NCBI GenBank assembly: GCA_046347475.1
Contig: JAXMGD010000002.1
Location: 62,001 to 126,000 of the forward strand
DNA length: 64,000 nt
From: CAMCXE01 sp046347475
GTDB taxonomy: Bacteria > Pseudomonadota > Gammaproteobacteria > Pseudomonadales > Cellvibrionaceae
Direction: 5' to 3'
The translations under genes were made by a program, and so were the position numbers. The notes beneath the pieces are model-generated. The model was not told the DNA's origin, made no database searches, and saw only the letters and a list, made by a program, of their open reading frames with translations. This document shows positions 42,401 to 50,693 of this stretch, one piece after another (the stretch's first letter is position 1; each line of letters opens with the position of its first letter).

Positions 42401-44913
42401 GCTTTTTAATGGGCGCTAAGCAAAATGCCACTGGCGGCTGGCTCTGGGCGGATAACAGTATGATGAATTATTCTGCCTGGTGGTTAGACCAGCCAAATAT
42501 CGCGCTCAATGAAGCCGTAGGCGCCATGCAAGCCAATCAAAATTGGCGTTGGTCTGCAGTGGCCAGCACGGCAACACAATTTATTGCAGGCTATATTTTG
42601 GAGCGCGAAAGTACCAATATTGATACCAGCGTACTCAGCAGTCCTCTAGCCACTAATTTTGATTTTGTTGTAAAACAACGCAGCCTCCCTAGCGGTGCCA
42701 ATACACTGGTATTACAAGCAAAAGATTCCAACGGATTGGTGGGCACAGCAACGCTCATAGCGGCTAATCGTCCCAACACCTCGCCGGTCATCACCCAAAT
42801 CTCGCCAGATTTTTCCCAGCTGCAAACCCGAGCTATTACAGTAAAAGGCTATGTTAGCCTGTATGGCAAAACCACCTTATCCAGTATGAATTGGACACTG
42901 GCATTACCTACGGCCAACATAGGCGCCGCCATTAAAGTGGATGGCAGCGGTAATTTTAGTTTTGATTTACCCAATCAACAGCTATTAGCCGCCGGTAATG
43001 TATTAACCATTAATGCAAGCAACGATGCCAACCAAACGGCCCAAAAACAATTTAGCTTTGCTTTTGCGCCCACACCACCGGCATTAAGCCTTGCACTTAA
43101 AGACGGCGATACACTCAGCAAAGCACAAATATCAGGCACCCTTGATTTACCCAGCCAAGAAACGGCACAAATTGAATTAATCCTTAACAACGGCAATCCA
43201 CAAATTCTCAAAAACAACCAAACCAGTGGTGTATTTAATTTGCCATTTAACCCAAGCGGCCTAAAACCCAGCGACAACAGTTTAATAATACGGGCCACCT
43301 CAAATCTCGGCGCCGTTACGCAATTACAGGTGCAAAAAATTGCGGTGGCCCCGCCAAGCGTTACCATTAGTGCGCCTAGCGCCAATCAAATTGTCAACGG
43401 CGCCGTGCGTATCACAGGCTCCGTTGAATCAATACTGGCCTTAAGCGCAATTCAACTTGCCCTGGATAATAGTGCCCAACCCAATATAGTAAACACACAA
43501 ACGAGCCCCAATTTTGACTTTACAATTCCGATATCCACCCTGTCGGCAGGCTCCCATAGCGCGACAGTCACAGCCATTACTAATTTTGCCGGCGCCACTG
43601 CATTTAGCGGGTCTCAAACACGCAGCTTTATTTATGCGGTGCCGCCAAAACTTATTTTAACTAGCCCAATAGACGGCGCGGATTTAACCGATTTTGTCCT
43701 GGTAACCGGCAGTTTTGACCTAGGAAATCAATCGCTAAAAGCCCTTGATTTATGGATCAACGGTGCAGCGTCCACATCGATTGCGCAATACAGTACAGCC
43801 AATCAATACAGTTATTACCTATCCCCCAACCAGCTAAAAGATGGCTTAAATTCCATTACCCTAAGCATCACTGATAGCCAGGGTTTATCCAGTGCGGTTA
43901 AAACAGAATTCAACTACAAAAAACCCAGTGTCGCGACACTTCTAATAGCCCCTGCCAACAACGGCACTGCTAGCGGGGATATTGTGGTTACCGGCAAGGT
44001 TTATTCTGCTGCCGCTCTGACTCGGGCAACCCTAACCACCAGCAATCAAACCTCGAAAAATATACTCAGCAGCATTAATAATACCGGTGACTTTACAGTG
44101 GTCATGAAATCATCGGAACTGTTGGGCGGTACTGATAGTTCACCGCAAGGCAATATCATTCGCTTAAGCCTGGACGCTGTTTCCAGCGAAAGTAAAAGCC
44201 AGGCTACTAGCACATTTACCTATTATCAAAATACTGCGTTTATTCCTGGCGGCGATTTAGTGGTAATAAACGATTTAGATCCCTTAGCCGCTTACTTTGC
44301 CTCAGCCAATAATCAGCGCTTTGCCCTGAATCTAATCGATTATTCCGCACCAGGTAAACCGCGCAATGATGGCAAGGTCATTGTCTTTGACGCGGAATAC
44401 GGCGCCAGCAGCGACAGTTATGGCAAGCTCAATAAGCTTTACACCGAAAACAACTGGCGCGTCACCATCTTCCAAACCGAGACATCTTCCACACCCGTCA
44501 CCCAAGCGTTCTACAAAAACATTCCCGCAGAGGTGAAAGTAATCTTTTTATGGGCGCCACGCGCCGTATTCTCTGCAGAAAAAGTTGCCGCCCTGAAAAA
44601 ATTTGCCGCCGAAGGTGGGCGTATTGTCTTTATGGGAGAGGGCCCATTGGCATATTCCGCCATAGAGACAGTAGAAAATGATCTATTCGCCAAATTGGGC
44701 CTTAAACTACAGGCAGGCAAAGAATACTCAAACGCATTTGGCACAAGCCCGGCACTTGCTATTACCGCCCCGAACCATCCATTAATGGCAGGCGTCAAGC
44801 AAATTCAAATGAATGTGCCACTGATATTAATTCCTGGCCCCAACGATTATCCATTGCTCACAGACAATGAAGGCCAAGTGGTGATGGTATCGACTCGACT
44901 GGATGGAATTTAG
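39460..44913 (+). CDS. Giant polyserine-linker lipoprotein with lectin-like domain
   Basis: This encodes 1,817 residues. A signal peptide ends in the lipobox AISAC, so the protein is lipid-anchored. In order: a Calx-beta-like domain (~165-268; LTENAGRVDFTVRLNKP, NDGTAKAGSDY), a PPC-like beta domain (~295-405), a first serine tract (residues 415-490, 76 codons with a few Ala), an unidentified ~145-residue domain, and a second tract of 243 uninterrupted serines (bases 41365-42093). After that come a C-type-lectin-like domain (~928-1047; GWHLAIINNQEEQDYL, FLMGAKQN, GGWLWADNS), several Ig-like repeats with PP..SI/TI starts, and a C-terminal flavodoxin/GATase-like domain (~1596-1817; KVIFLWAPRAVFS, GGRIVFMGEGPLAY). 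It probably displays binding modules far from the cell surface. The end is abrupt and lies 25 bases before a MITE-like element. Confidence 0.88.
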   Translation: MFKSLPARWLLAPLVALAISACGDGKSSRVDPAKAQLTAAQVQAREEAERVQAGKDLEVSNPSKPSANASPKVEAGPDIFSDANLLVDLPGTAPGELSFVRSRWVQIDGPEATLINPDQLQAQVVVPDVNQYTKLSFRLSATTADQQVASDTLDLFVYPLNNAAKVVSSGLTENAGRVDFTVRLNKPASEVTELQYSTNDGTAKAGSDYVAVAARLVFNPGEQEKTVSIVVIDDKTREKGEYFSLRVTGGSAQSPFSAIGLAVIKDNETGTSPPTSPKPTPSPSADKPQNQLSSQAGQVRVNLVWSDAASRLELAVQDPCAQWIAPNRFEADCLGARGVFEELSSLDPQQNIFWPRQAPVGRYTVRLTHVAGLSSDYTARIYWGDNSTQLAGSIGNGDSQDIFSFDVTEADAGESSSSSSSSSSSSAASSSSASSSSSSSSSSSSSSSSSSSSSSSSSSSSSSSSSSSSSSSSSSSSSSSSSSSSSSSSSGSAPLDTMLGNTLVITRNYPTSSTPYTNWDPTSVSTRVTAGPADQIRWRAGANQLEHAIIDPEANDIKFMLVEPSVYLANSDVFDGFVLSGFATPIKSASLVSNNTGLEIAVSHTTQEIYLNLSGQYAANTGFTIKVLFDPSRIGSSSSSSSSSSSSSSSSSSSSSSSSSSSSSSSSSSSSSSSSSSSSSSSSSSSSSSSSSSSSSSSSSSSSSSSSSSSSSSSSSSSSSSSSSSSSSSSSSSSSSSSSSSSSSSSSSSSSSSSSSSSSSSSSSSSSSSSSSSSSSSSSSSSSSSSSSSSSSSSSSSSSSSSSSSSSSSSSSSSSSSSSSSSSSSSSSSSSSSSSSSSSSSSSSSSSSSSSSSSSSSSSSSSSSSSSSSSSSSSSSSSTGAPRLTLVSPQSPAVIQGDFKITADVALSPDTKLASLELLANNQAQMISQYQFIVAANKSWQAIQTAIPTGWHLAIINNQEEQDYLAKELTTRFPDAEGNNRFLMGAKQNATGGWLWADNSMMNYSAWWLDQPNIALNEAVGAMQANQNWRWSAVASTATQFIAGYILERESTNIDTSVLSSPLATNFDFVVKQRSLPSGANTLVLQAKDSNGLVGTATLIAANRPNTSPVITQISPDFSQLQTRAITVKGYVSLYGKTTLSSMNWTLALPTANIGAAIKVDGSGNFSFDLPNQQLLAAGNVLTINASNDANQTAQKQFSFAFAPTPPALSLALKDGDTLSKAQISGTLDLPSQETAQIELILNNGNPQILKNNQTSGVFNLPFNPSGLKPSDNSLIIRATSNLGAVTQLQVQKIAVAPPSVTISAPSANQIVNGAVRITGSVESILALSAIQLALDNSAQPNIVNTQTSPNFDFTIPISTLSAGSHSATVTAITNFAGATAFSGSQTRSFIYAVPPKLILTSPIDGADLTDFVLVTGSFDLGNQSLKALDLWINGAASTSIAQYSTANQYSYYLSPNQLKDGLNSITLSITDSQGLSSAVKTEFNYKKPSVATLLIAPANNGTASGDIVVTGKVYSAAALTRATLTTSNQTSKNILSSINNTGDFTVVMKSSELLGGTDSSPQGNIIRLSLDAVSSESKSQATSTFTYYQNTAFIPGGDLVVINDLDPLAAYFASANNQRFALNLIDYSAPGKPRNDGKVIVFDAEYGASSDSYGKLNKLYTENNWRVTIFQTETSSTPVTQAFYKNIPAEVKVIFLWAPRAVFSAEKVAALKKFAAEGGRIVFMGEGPLAYSAIETVENDLFAKLGLKLQAGKEYSNAFGTSPALAITAPNHPLMAGVKQIQMNVPLILIPGPNDYPLLTDNEGQVVMVSTRLDGI
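40702..40929 (+). repeat. First serine-codon tract (76 codons)
   Basis: Serine codons with four or so alanines near the start. The middle contains tandem 18-bp units TCATCCTCCAGCTCAAGC, nearly identical to each other, so this tract looks recently expanded. Confidence 0.9.
41365..42093 (+). repeat. Second serine-codon tract (243 codons)
   Basis: Every codon is serine. The codon classes repeat every six codons as TCN-TCN-AGY-AGY-TCN-AGY, an 18-bp period kept through nearly the whole tract, while third positions vary freely. That implies expansion from an 18-bp unit followed by silent drift under selection for serine. Confidence 0.92.
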
Positions 44914-44937
44914 CGGATAAATAATTAAGAGGGCCAC

Positions 44938-45132
44938 TTAACAGCTTGTTGAAATACTTTGGCGGCGACGGTATGGCAAGGCAAATTTGTCGAAAAAGCC
45001 GGACGATTGCATGGATGCAGGAGGTAGAGCAACGCAGGAGCAGTTGCCGAGTTTACACATAGTATAAGAGGATTTTTTTGCCAAATTTAACGCCGCCAGA
45101 CCAAGCAAAGTAGTATTTCAACAAGCTGTTAA
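44938..45132. mobile_element. MITE-like element, copy 2 (195 bp)
   Basis: Inverted ends TTAACAGCTTGTTGAAATAC and GTATTTCAACAAGCTGTTAA. In reverse orientation it aligns with 4441-4587, but carries about 50 extra central bases (ACGATTGCATGGATGCAGGA onward). It begins 25 bases after the stop codon of the giant lipoprotein gene. Confidence 0.8.
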
Positions 45133-45142
45133 AGATTAGCTG

Positions 45143-45176
45143 TTTATTAACCCGGCTATTGTGCCGGGTTAATAAA
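45143..45176. terminator. Bidirectional rho-independent terminator
   Basis: TTTATTAACCCGG pairs with CCGGGTTAATAAA around a CTATTGTG loop. It lies between the converging giant lipoprotein gene and the GH9 gene and can serve both. Confidence 0.8.
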
Positions 45177-45213
45177 ACACGCAGTAATCAGGCATTAAAA
45201 AAGTGTTAACGCT

Positions 45214-47784
45214 TTATTTACCCGCCGCCAAAGCTGCCGCCGCATGGGTTAAAAAGATATAGTGACTGGCCATGGGAATGACATATTCATTTTGCCCCCA
45301 AAAAAATGGCCAATCACTTTTATTTTCTGGGTAGTCCGGCGCCAGTACTAATACACCGGGCACTACACCACCGGGGATAAATGAAAAATCCGCCCGATTA
45401 TTGCCATAGGCCTTAGTTTGCGACTGGGCGCCCACGCCGGAGACAAAAGAATAATTAGAATCCGGATGGGTGCCCAAAATATAACTTAAAGAGCGATACA
45501 CCCAGTCGGCATCCACAAGGTCGGGGAATTTTTTGTGCAGCCAATAATTGGCTATCCCAAAACTCATCACCACACCATTACCTGCCCAACTGCCGCGCGT
45601 AATCGGTACACCATAAGGATTTTCACTGGTCATTTGCTTAGCCTGGGCGACATAAGCCTCAGCCATACTGCGCAGGGCTTTATTAAACTCTGCATCCATA
45701 AAGGGTGCAGCTAAAATTAATAACTCCACATTGCCACCGTAAAAACGCTCACGCACAGATGGCAATAATTTAGCGATCACTGCTGTGTATTGGGTATCAC
45801 CTGTGGTTAGCAATAATTCAACAGCGGCTTTTAATTGCTCATCTTCCAATTTACCACCTGTGGTGTTTCCTACGTGATAGGTATTGGGAGTGCGTTTTGA
45901 TTCTGTCTGCCAAACCTTCAGCGCCGTGGTTAAACACTCTTGGGCAAGGGTGGGATTGGTATTTTTTAATACTCGGCTCGCCGCCGCCAAGGCCGCAGCA
46001 GATCCGTAATTTAAGGGTGTTGTATTACTGGTAAACGCCCAACGATCATCAAAACGGCCGCTTTCCAAGCCATTTTCTGGCATCAGTGCTTCTGCAGGGG
46101 TGGGGTCCACAGTGGAGGGTTCATAATTCTCGCCCACTTTTCGACTGGCGGCGTGAGGATCTAAGGCTTTGCTGTAAATTTTATTATCCGTTTTACTCGC
46201 ACCATCGCCCAAATGAGGATATTGGTACAAACGCCCTTCGACAATCCCGGGAATTGCATGCCCCAACGCGCGATGTTGCGCAATTAATGCCAGGGTTCCG
46301 TGTTCTATTTGTTGCAGAATATCCGCCACACCGTCTGGGCGATTAATTTGCACATAATGTTTTGCTTGGCTGATAGTTGTGTTATCGCGGGCGATTGAAA
46401 ATTCTTCAAAAGCATGGACCAACCCCATTACGGTTTCATATTGCGATTGGGTGCGAATATCAAAATCACCGGCATCATACCAACCGCCAATATTAAGCCC
46501 AGGAATATGGTCGAAGCGCTTGTACTGAGTATCCAACTGCCCATTGTGCGCGTACAAATCGAAATGGTTGTAATTAGCGGGCGCCTGCAGGGCATCATCC
46601 ATATGCGATAAACCATGCCAGGTGCGGTAGGCTTCTTTTATACGCATATGATCCATTTGCACCGGCATAAAAAAATCCAAGGTGGGCTGCCAACTATTGG
46701 CGATTACCTCGCTGCCAATCGGAAAAGCGGGCGTCATCTGCGCGCCTAACTGCAATTGATACAGCCCAGGCTCTTTTACCTGGGAAAAATCAAAAATCGC
46801 ATATTGATAACGCAAATACTTACCCCAGGATTTAGCAGGGGCATTGTATACAGGGGTTTTGGAGCCATCGGTATTAATTCGCAACAGGGTTAGAGGGTAA
46901 GCGGCCTTGTCATGGTCATCCAATTCAATGATCGCCCGCTTAGTTTGTGCTGGGTGATAACCCACCTGAGAAAAACCTATTACCGGTTCGCGAATCCAAT
47001 TGGGTGTGGATGTAATATCAATATTCCACTCAATAACTTTACCGGTTTTTCCCTGCGGAATAATCGAGCGCACCACATACCAACCATTTTGGGCTTTGCG
47101 GCGACCATCAAATAACATCAAAGGGTTATCGCCACTGGCATCTTGAATACTGATGCGCTGCTGAGCATCTTCCGGCGCCAAGACTAGGTGTTTACCTACT
47201 GCTAATGGGGTGGGCTCAGTGGTTCCATTGGGATTAAGGCCCATTGGATTGGTATTGGCGGCCGCGCGCGGAAATTGACCGGCTTTAGCATCCATCAAAT
47301 AGGCCTTATCCCAATAGACCGAAGGTAAAAATTCCATATTAAAACCGGCTTTATTTACCAACGCAGGCGGCAGCGGCTGATCCAAATACACGCTGACGGT
47401 ATACCCCTGGTCGGCCGCGCGCACCACCACAGAATAATTAAAACCTAATTCGGGATAACTTAATTGTGTGGTAATCGTTTTGGCTTGTTCATCGACCTTT
47501 CGGCTCACCAATTGGCCCATACCATCCCACTGCTCGGGAGTGGCGAACATGCGCACATCGCCATTGGTGGCCGTGCGCTCTCCATAGTGAATAATTTCTA
47601 CACCGCTGGTTTTAGCATCAAAAAATAACCCGCCCGGTGGGCTATTAAATGCAAAAACATTCACACCCGGCGCTGCAAAATAACCTGCAGGGTGTAGCGC
47701 CCCTTGAGATTTTACTGAGGTGTGTGTACAGGCAACAGTCAAAGCAGCACAACACAACAAACTTATTGGCAATCGCAAAACCAT
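45214..47784 (-). CDS. GH9 family glycoside hydrolase, lipoprotein
   Basis: This encodes 856 residues, with a signal peptide whose lipobox LTVAC points to a lipid anchor. An unassigned beta-rich N-terminal domain of ~260 residues comes first, then the Ig-like CelD_N domain (~275-365, starting IGFSQVGYHPAQTKRA), then the (alpha/alpha)6 GH9 domain (~375-855). The catalytic Asp pair is in GGWYDAGDFDIRT, the His segment is GTHPDSNYSFVSGVG, and the acid Glu is near the end in GQNEYVIPMASHY. GH9 enzymes cut beta-glucans by inversion. Being membrane-bound and without a cellulose-binding module, this one probably trims soluble oligosaccharides. Exo versus endo action cannot be told from sequence. Confidence 0.9.
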   Translation of the reverse strand: MVLRLPISLLCCAALTVACTHTSVKSQGALHPAGYFAAPGVNVFAFNSPPGGLFFDAKTSGVEIIHYGERTATNGDVRMFATPEQWDGMGQLVSRKVDEQAKTITTQLSYPELGFNYSVVVRAADQGYTVSVYLDQPLPPALVNKAGFNMEFLPSVYWDKAYLMDAKAGQFPRAAANTNPMGLNPNGTTEPTPLAVGKHLVLAPEDAQQRISIQDASGDNPLMLFDGRRKAQNGWYVVRSIIPQGKTGKVIEWNIDITSTPNWIREPVIGFSQVGYHPAQTKRAIIELDDHDKAAYPLTLLRINTDGSKTPVYNAPAKSWGKYLRYQYAIFDFSQVKEPGLYQLQLGAQMTPAFPIGSEVIANSWQPTLDFFMPVQMDHMRIKEAYRTWHGLSHMDDALQAPANYNHFDLYAHNGQLDTQYKRFDHIPGLNIGGWYDAGDFDIRTQSQYETVMGLVHAFEEFSIARDNTTISQAKHYVQINRPDGVADILQQIEHGTLALIAQHRALGHAIPGIVEGRLYQYPHLGDGASKTDNKIYSKALDPHAASRKVGENYEPSTVDPTPAEALMPENGLESGRFDDRWAFTSNTTPLNYGSAAALAAASRVLKNTNPTLAQECLTTALKVWQTESKRTPNTYHVGNTTGGKLEDEQLKAAVELLLTTGDTQYTAVIAKLLPSVRERFYGGNVELLILAAPFMDAEFNKALRSMAEAYVAQAKQMTSENPYGVPITRGSWAGNGVVMSFGIANYWLHKKFPDLVDADWVYRSLSYILGTHPDSNYSFVSGVGAQSQTKAYGNNRADFSFIPGGVVPGVLVLAPDYPENKSDWPFFWGQNEYVIPMASHYIFLTHAAAALAAGK

Positions 47785-48373
47785 ATGGACTCCGAAAAAA
47801 CGCTAAAATTAATTTAGGATATTTGTTATTTGACTCTAAGCCGAGACTTTCTCCCGGAGAGGGTTATAGGTATTTTCTTAACCCGCTGAATGAATAAACG
47901 GTGCAAAGCAATTACACCTGCGACGAAATACCTCTTGGATCACGTTGGGCAATGCCATTAATACCAGAATTTAACGGCGAACACGTGAGTATAGCCCTAT
48001 ATTTAGCGGCAGATGATAGCACCGCACTATAACCAAGCGGTTGCGAATAAAAAAGTCAGCACAGAAGCAAACGCTAATAATTGAGACGCAATTAATTTAT
48101 AGGACAAAATAGCAAAGCCTAATTAGGCGCTATTTTAAATAGACTGCAAATAGACTTAAAATCAGCGAAACGGGGCGGCGAACTGATTATACCCGCCGGG
48201 CGGTTTTATTAACCCGATGGGTATTGGTGTAGAGCGATAAAGTAGACATGGATCCCGCACCTTGGCGTGAGCGCGTGTAGGGTGTAAAAATTAGCAAAAC
48301 GAACCTATCAGCCTTGTGTAATGTTGTGTTGCCAGGTCAATAAACGCCACACAAAAACCCTCAGTAGGTGCGG
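47785..48373. other. Intergenic stretch with a possible SDR remnant
   Basis: About 590 AT-rich bases between the divergent-looking ends of the GH9 and SDR genes. The only coding-like signal is the fragment at 47916-48032, listed separately. The GH9 promoter must lie near 47785-47880. Confidence 0.5.
47916..48032 (+). pseudogene. Possible C-terminal fragment of an SDR gene
   Basis: One plus-strand frame reads EIPLGSRWAMPLIPEF, then HVSIALYLAADDSTAL before TAA. This resembles the conserved SDR end IPLGR.A.PEE...ALYLASDDS. There is no start codon or complete domain. It is in opposite orientation to the intact SDR gene 340 bases away. Too short to be sure. Confidence 0.4.
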
Positions 48374-49144
48374 CTAAATCCAGCCACCGTCCACAATATA
48401 ATTTTGCGCCGTACACATTTTACTGTCGTCAGATGCTAAAAATAATGCCAAGGCACATACATCTTCTACTTGTACACTCGGCTTAAGACACTGGACTTTT
48501 TGTATTTCACTGAGGGTTTCGGCATTAACCCAATCGCGCAGTTGCCGCTCCGTCATCACCCAGCCGGGTATTAGCGTATTAACGCGAATGCCATCGCTGC
48601 CTAAATCGCGGGCAAAACTGCGTGTCATACCTTCTAACGCCGCTTTACTGGTTGCATAGCAGGTTAAATTGGCCTGACATCTATACCAACTGACAGAGCC
48701 AAAATTAATAATTGAACCGCCGCCTAAGGCTTTCATCCCAGCACTTACCGCCTGTATGGCAAAATACACGTGCCGTAAATTCACATTTAGCATGTCACTC
48801 CAATAGTCTTCAGAGACAGTTCTATAGTCATGGCGCGTATCGCGGGCGGCATTATTAATGAGTACTGCAACCTGGCCAAAACGCTGTTCAATAGTGGCAA
48901 TAACCGTCTTTAATGCCGGAATATCCGCCAGGTCACAATAATAAAATTCTGGGGCCGTTGCGCCGTCCAACGCTGTAACCTTTCCCACCAATCGACGTGC
49001 TTCGTCTTCTAATATATCGAGAAAAACCACCCGAGCGCCTTGTACACAAAACGCCTCCACAAGGCCTGCACCTATGCCAGTGGCGCCGCCCGTAATTAAT
49101 ACCAATTTGCCAGCCAGGCTCGGGTAATGATTGGTTAAATTCAT
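48374..49144 (-). CDS. SDR oxidoreductase, xylose/arabinose 1-dehydrogenase-like
   Basis: This 256-residue classical short-chain dehydrogenase has the NAD(P) motif LITGGATGIGAG, the NNAA segment, the catalytic Ser in NFGSVSWY and the YxxxK pair in CYATSKAALEG. Overall features (start YPSLAGKLVLITGG, VNLRHVYFAIQAV, PGWVMTERQ, LFLASDDSKMCTAQNYIVDGGW) resemble the Caulobacter-type D-xylose dehydrogenase group and related sugar 1-dehydrogenases. That fits oxidation of a pentose released from xylan. It is transcribed in the same direction as the GntR and uxuA genes, with a gap of 294 bases after GntR. Substrate is inferred, and a mannonate/fructuronate oxidoreductase role is an alternative given uxuA nearby. 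Confidence 0.8.
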   Translation of the reverse strand: MNLTNHYPSLAGKLVLITGGATGIGAGLVEAFCVQGARVVFLDILEDEARRLVGKVTALDGATAPEFYYCDLADIPALKTVIATIEQRFGQVAVLINNAARDTRHDYRTVSEDYWSDMLNVNLRHVYFAIQAVSAGMKALGGGSIINFGSVSWYRCQANLTCYATSKAALEGMTRSFARDLGSDGIRVNTLIPGWVMTERQLRDWVNAETLSEIQKVQCLKPSVQVEDVCALALFLASDDSKMCTAQNYIVDGGWI

Positions 49145-49438
49145 CTAGGACTCTATCGTTTAAGACACGCGTCCGCCTTAACAAGTCTAGGCAATTGACG
49201 CCGACCTGCGTAAGACGGGGCGAGTTTTTATCACCCAAGCAGAAGGGTACAAAACCCATCGGGGTATTTGTCTAATAGTTTAACCTAATGAAGCACCAAC
49301 TAAGATTGAATCAGCGATTATTGTGATAAAACACACCTACCGGCGGCGCAAGTTGCGGCCATTGCCCAGGTGCGTAATAAAGGAGAGAGGAGCAGGCCGA
49401 GCCAGAGGAAGCTAAGCCTGCTACCAAGGGAGGAGGCG

Positions 49439-50200
49439 TTATTGCACTTCGGAAAACAAACCGTCCAATTCAGCCAGCGAAGGCACGGGGCCTTCCTCAG
49501 CTTGGCGCAGATTGAAATCTTCTCGTGATGCGGTTAACAGATGACGCACGGCATCACCAGCTTTTTGTGGGTTGCGCTCGGCAATTGCGTCGTAAATGGC
49601 TTTGTGTTTCGCAACAGCCACCATGTAAAGCTCTTTGTCCCAAGTGGTAAGGCTGAAGGAAATCGCCAGTGCGTTATGCAGGGTATGCCCTATATACATA
49701 ACCACTTCATTGTGGGTGGCGGCAAGTATGGCCTGGTGAAAGCGAATATCCGGTTCGAAGGATTCGTATATAGATTCCACTCGCGCCATGTCTTCATAGG
49801 CTAGGCGGATATCTTCTAAATCGGCCTCAGTTGCTTTTTGCGCGGCCAGTTCAGCTGCACGCGGCTCAATAGCGGAGCGAGCATCAAACAACATATCCAA
49901 AAATTCATCGGCGGGTTTTGATTCGATCAACCAACCGAGTACGTCGCTATCCAGCATATTCCAATGCTTGCGCTCGGTGACAATGGTACCCACCTTAGGC
50001 TTAGCCCTTAAAAGCCCTTTGGAGGATAAAATCTTCGTCGCCTCGCGCAGAATGGGGCGGCTGACACCCAGCTCCCGTGACAGCTCGCTCTCAACGGGGA
50101 GTTTTTCGCCCTCATTGTATTGGCCGTGCAAAATACGCGAGCCAATGTACTCAACCACTTGGGCATTGAAGTTTTTAGGTTTGGCGCTTTTAACTTTCAT
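49439..50200 (-). CDS. GntR family regulator, FadR/FCD type
   Basis: This encodes 253 residues. The winged helix-turn-helix (~12-80) has EGEKLPVESELSRELGVSRP and ATKILSSKGLLRAKPKVGT. The FCD effector domain (~100-235) has metal-binding-type residues in the helices around RFHQAILAATHNEV and HLLTASREDF. Members of this group usually repress uptake and catabolism of hexuronates or other acids. With uxuA and an SDR alongside, a UxuR/ExuR-like role is likely. A perfect palindrome AATTATTATAATT lies 11-23 bases before its own start codon and could be an autoregulatory site. Confidence 0.88.
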   Translation of the reverse strand: MKVKSAKPKNFNAQVVEYIGSRILHGQYNEGEKLPVESELSRELGVSRPILREATKILSSKGLLRAKPKVGTIVTERKHWNMLDSDVLGWLIESKPADEFLDMLFDARSAIEPRAAELAAQKATEADLEDIRLAYEDMARVESIYESFEPDIRFHQAILAATHNEVVMYIGHTLHNALAISFSLTTWDKELYMVAVAKHKAIYDAIAERNPQKAGDAVRHLLTASREDFNLRQAEEGPVPSLAELDGLFSEVQ

Positions 50201-50210
50201 AGGATGTCTA

Positions 50211-50223
50211 AATTATTATAATT
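50211..50223. promoter_or_regulatory. Candidate GntR operator palindrome
   Basis: AATTAT-T-ATAATT, immediately upstream of the regulator gene and overlapping its likely -10 region. Position suggests autoregulation; the AT-rich sequence makes chance occurrence possible. Confidence 0.35.
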
Positions 50224-50408
50224 GGGCTGACCGCATTATAAGCCATATCGTATTACTGCAAATATCAGATAAGTACAGCTTAGCGATTCTGAGACGCAGC
50301 ACTACTTGAATAAACCAATCCCTATACACTTTTGTCCTAAATCGATCCAAACCGCACGTGCTCGTGTTTTTTTTAACACCTTTTTCAGCATTAAAATCAC
50401 GCCGACAG

Positions 50409-50430
50409 CTTAAATTCATTTTTACTTTTA
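50409..50430 (+). repeat. 22-bp direct repeat, first copy
   Basis: Begins CTTAAATTCATTTTTAC and recurs exactly at 50464-50485, a 55-bp period (about five helical turns). It lies about 210 bases upstream of the GntR gene. See the matching finding. Confidence 0.75.
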
Positions 50431-50463
50431 CTCAAAAAAATATGAGTAGCGACACTGATTGTA

Positions 50464-50485
50464 CTTAAATTCATTTTTACTTTTA
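50464..50485 (+). repeat. 22-bp direct repeat, second copy
   Basis: Exact match to 50409-50430 in the same orientation. Confidence 0.75.
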
Positions 50486-50693
50486 GCCTCGCATCAAAGC
50501 GTAATTTTCTCGTCGCGGAATAAATTTCAGCTCTTAATTAAAACAATTCTCAATTAGCTTTTTTTGAAGGCCCGCGCCAAGGTTGATTAAATCCCCTGCG
50601 AGCCTTTCACAATTTATGCCCCAACTGAAACCTATACTGAGTTTTATGGCAAGGCCCTTAAATATGCCCCAGGCCATAACTCACAATCACAGC

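Larger units (their letters stand above)
50201..50693. other. Intergenic stretch between GntR and uxuA
   Basis: About 490 AT-rich bases. It holds the palindrome at 50211-50223 and an exact 22-bp direct repeat (50409 and 50464). A short minus-strand open frame near 50545-50680 (AWGIFKGLAIKLSIGFSW) has no good ribosome-binding site and is not called. Confidence 0.5.
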
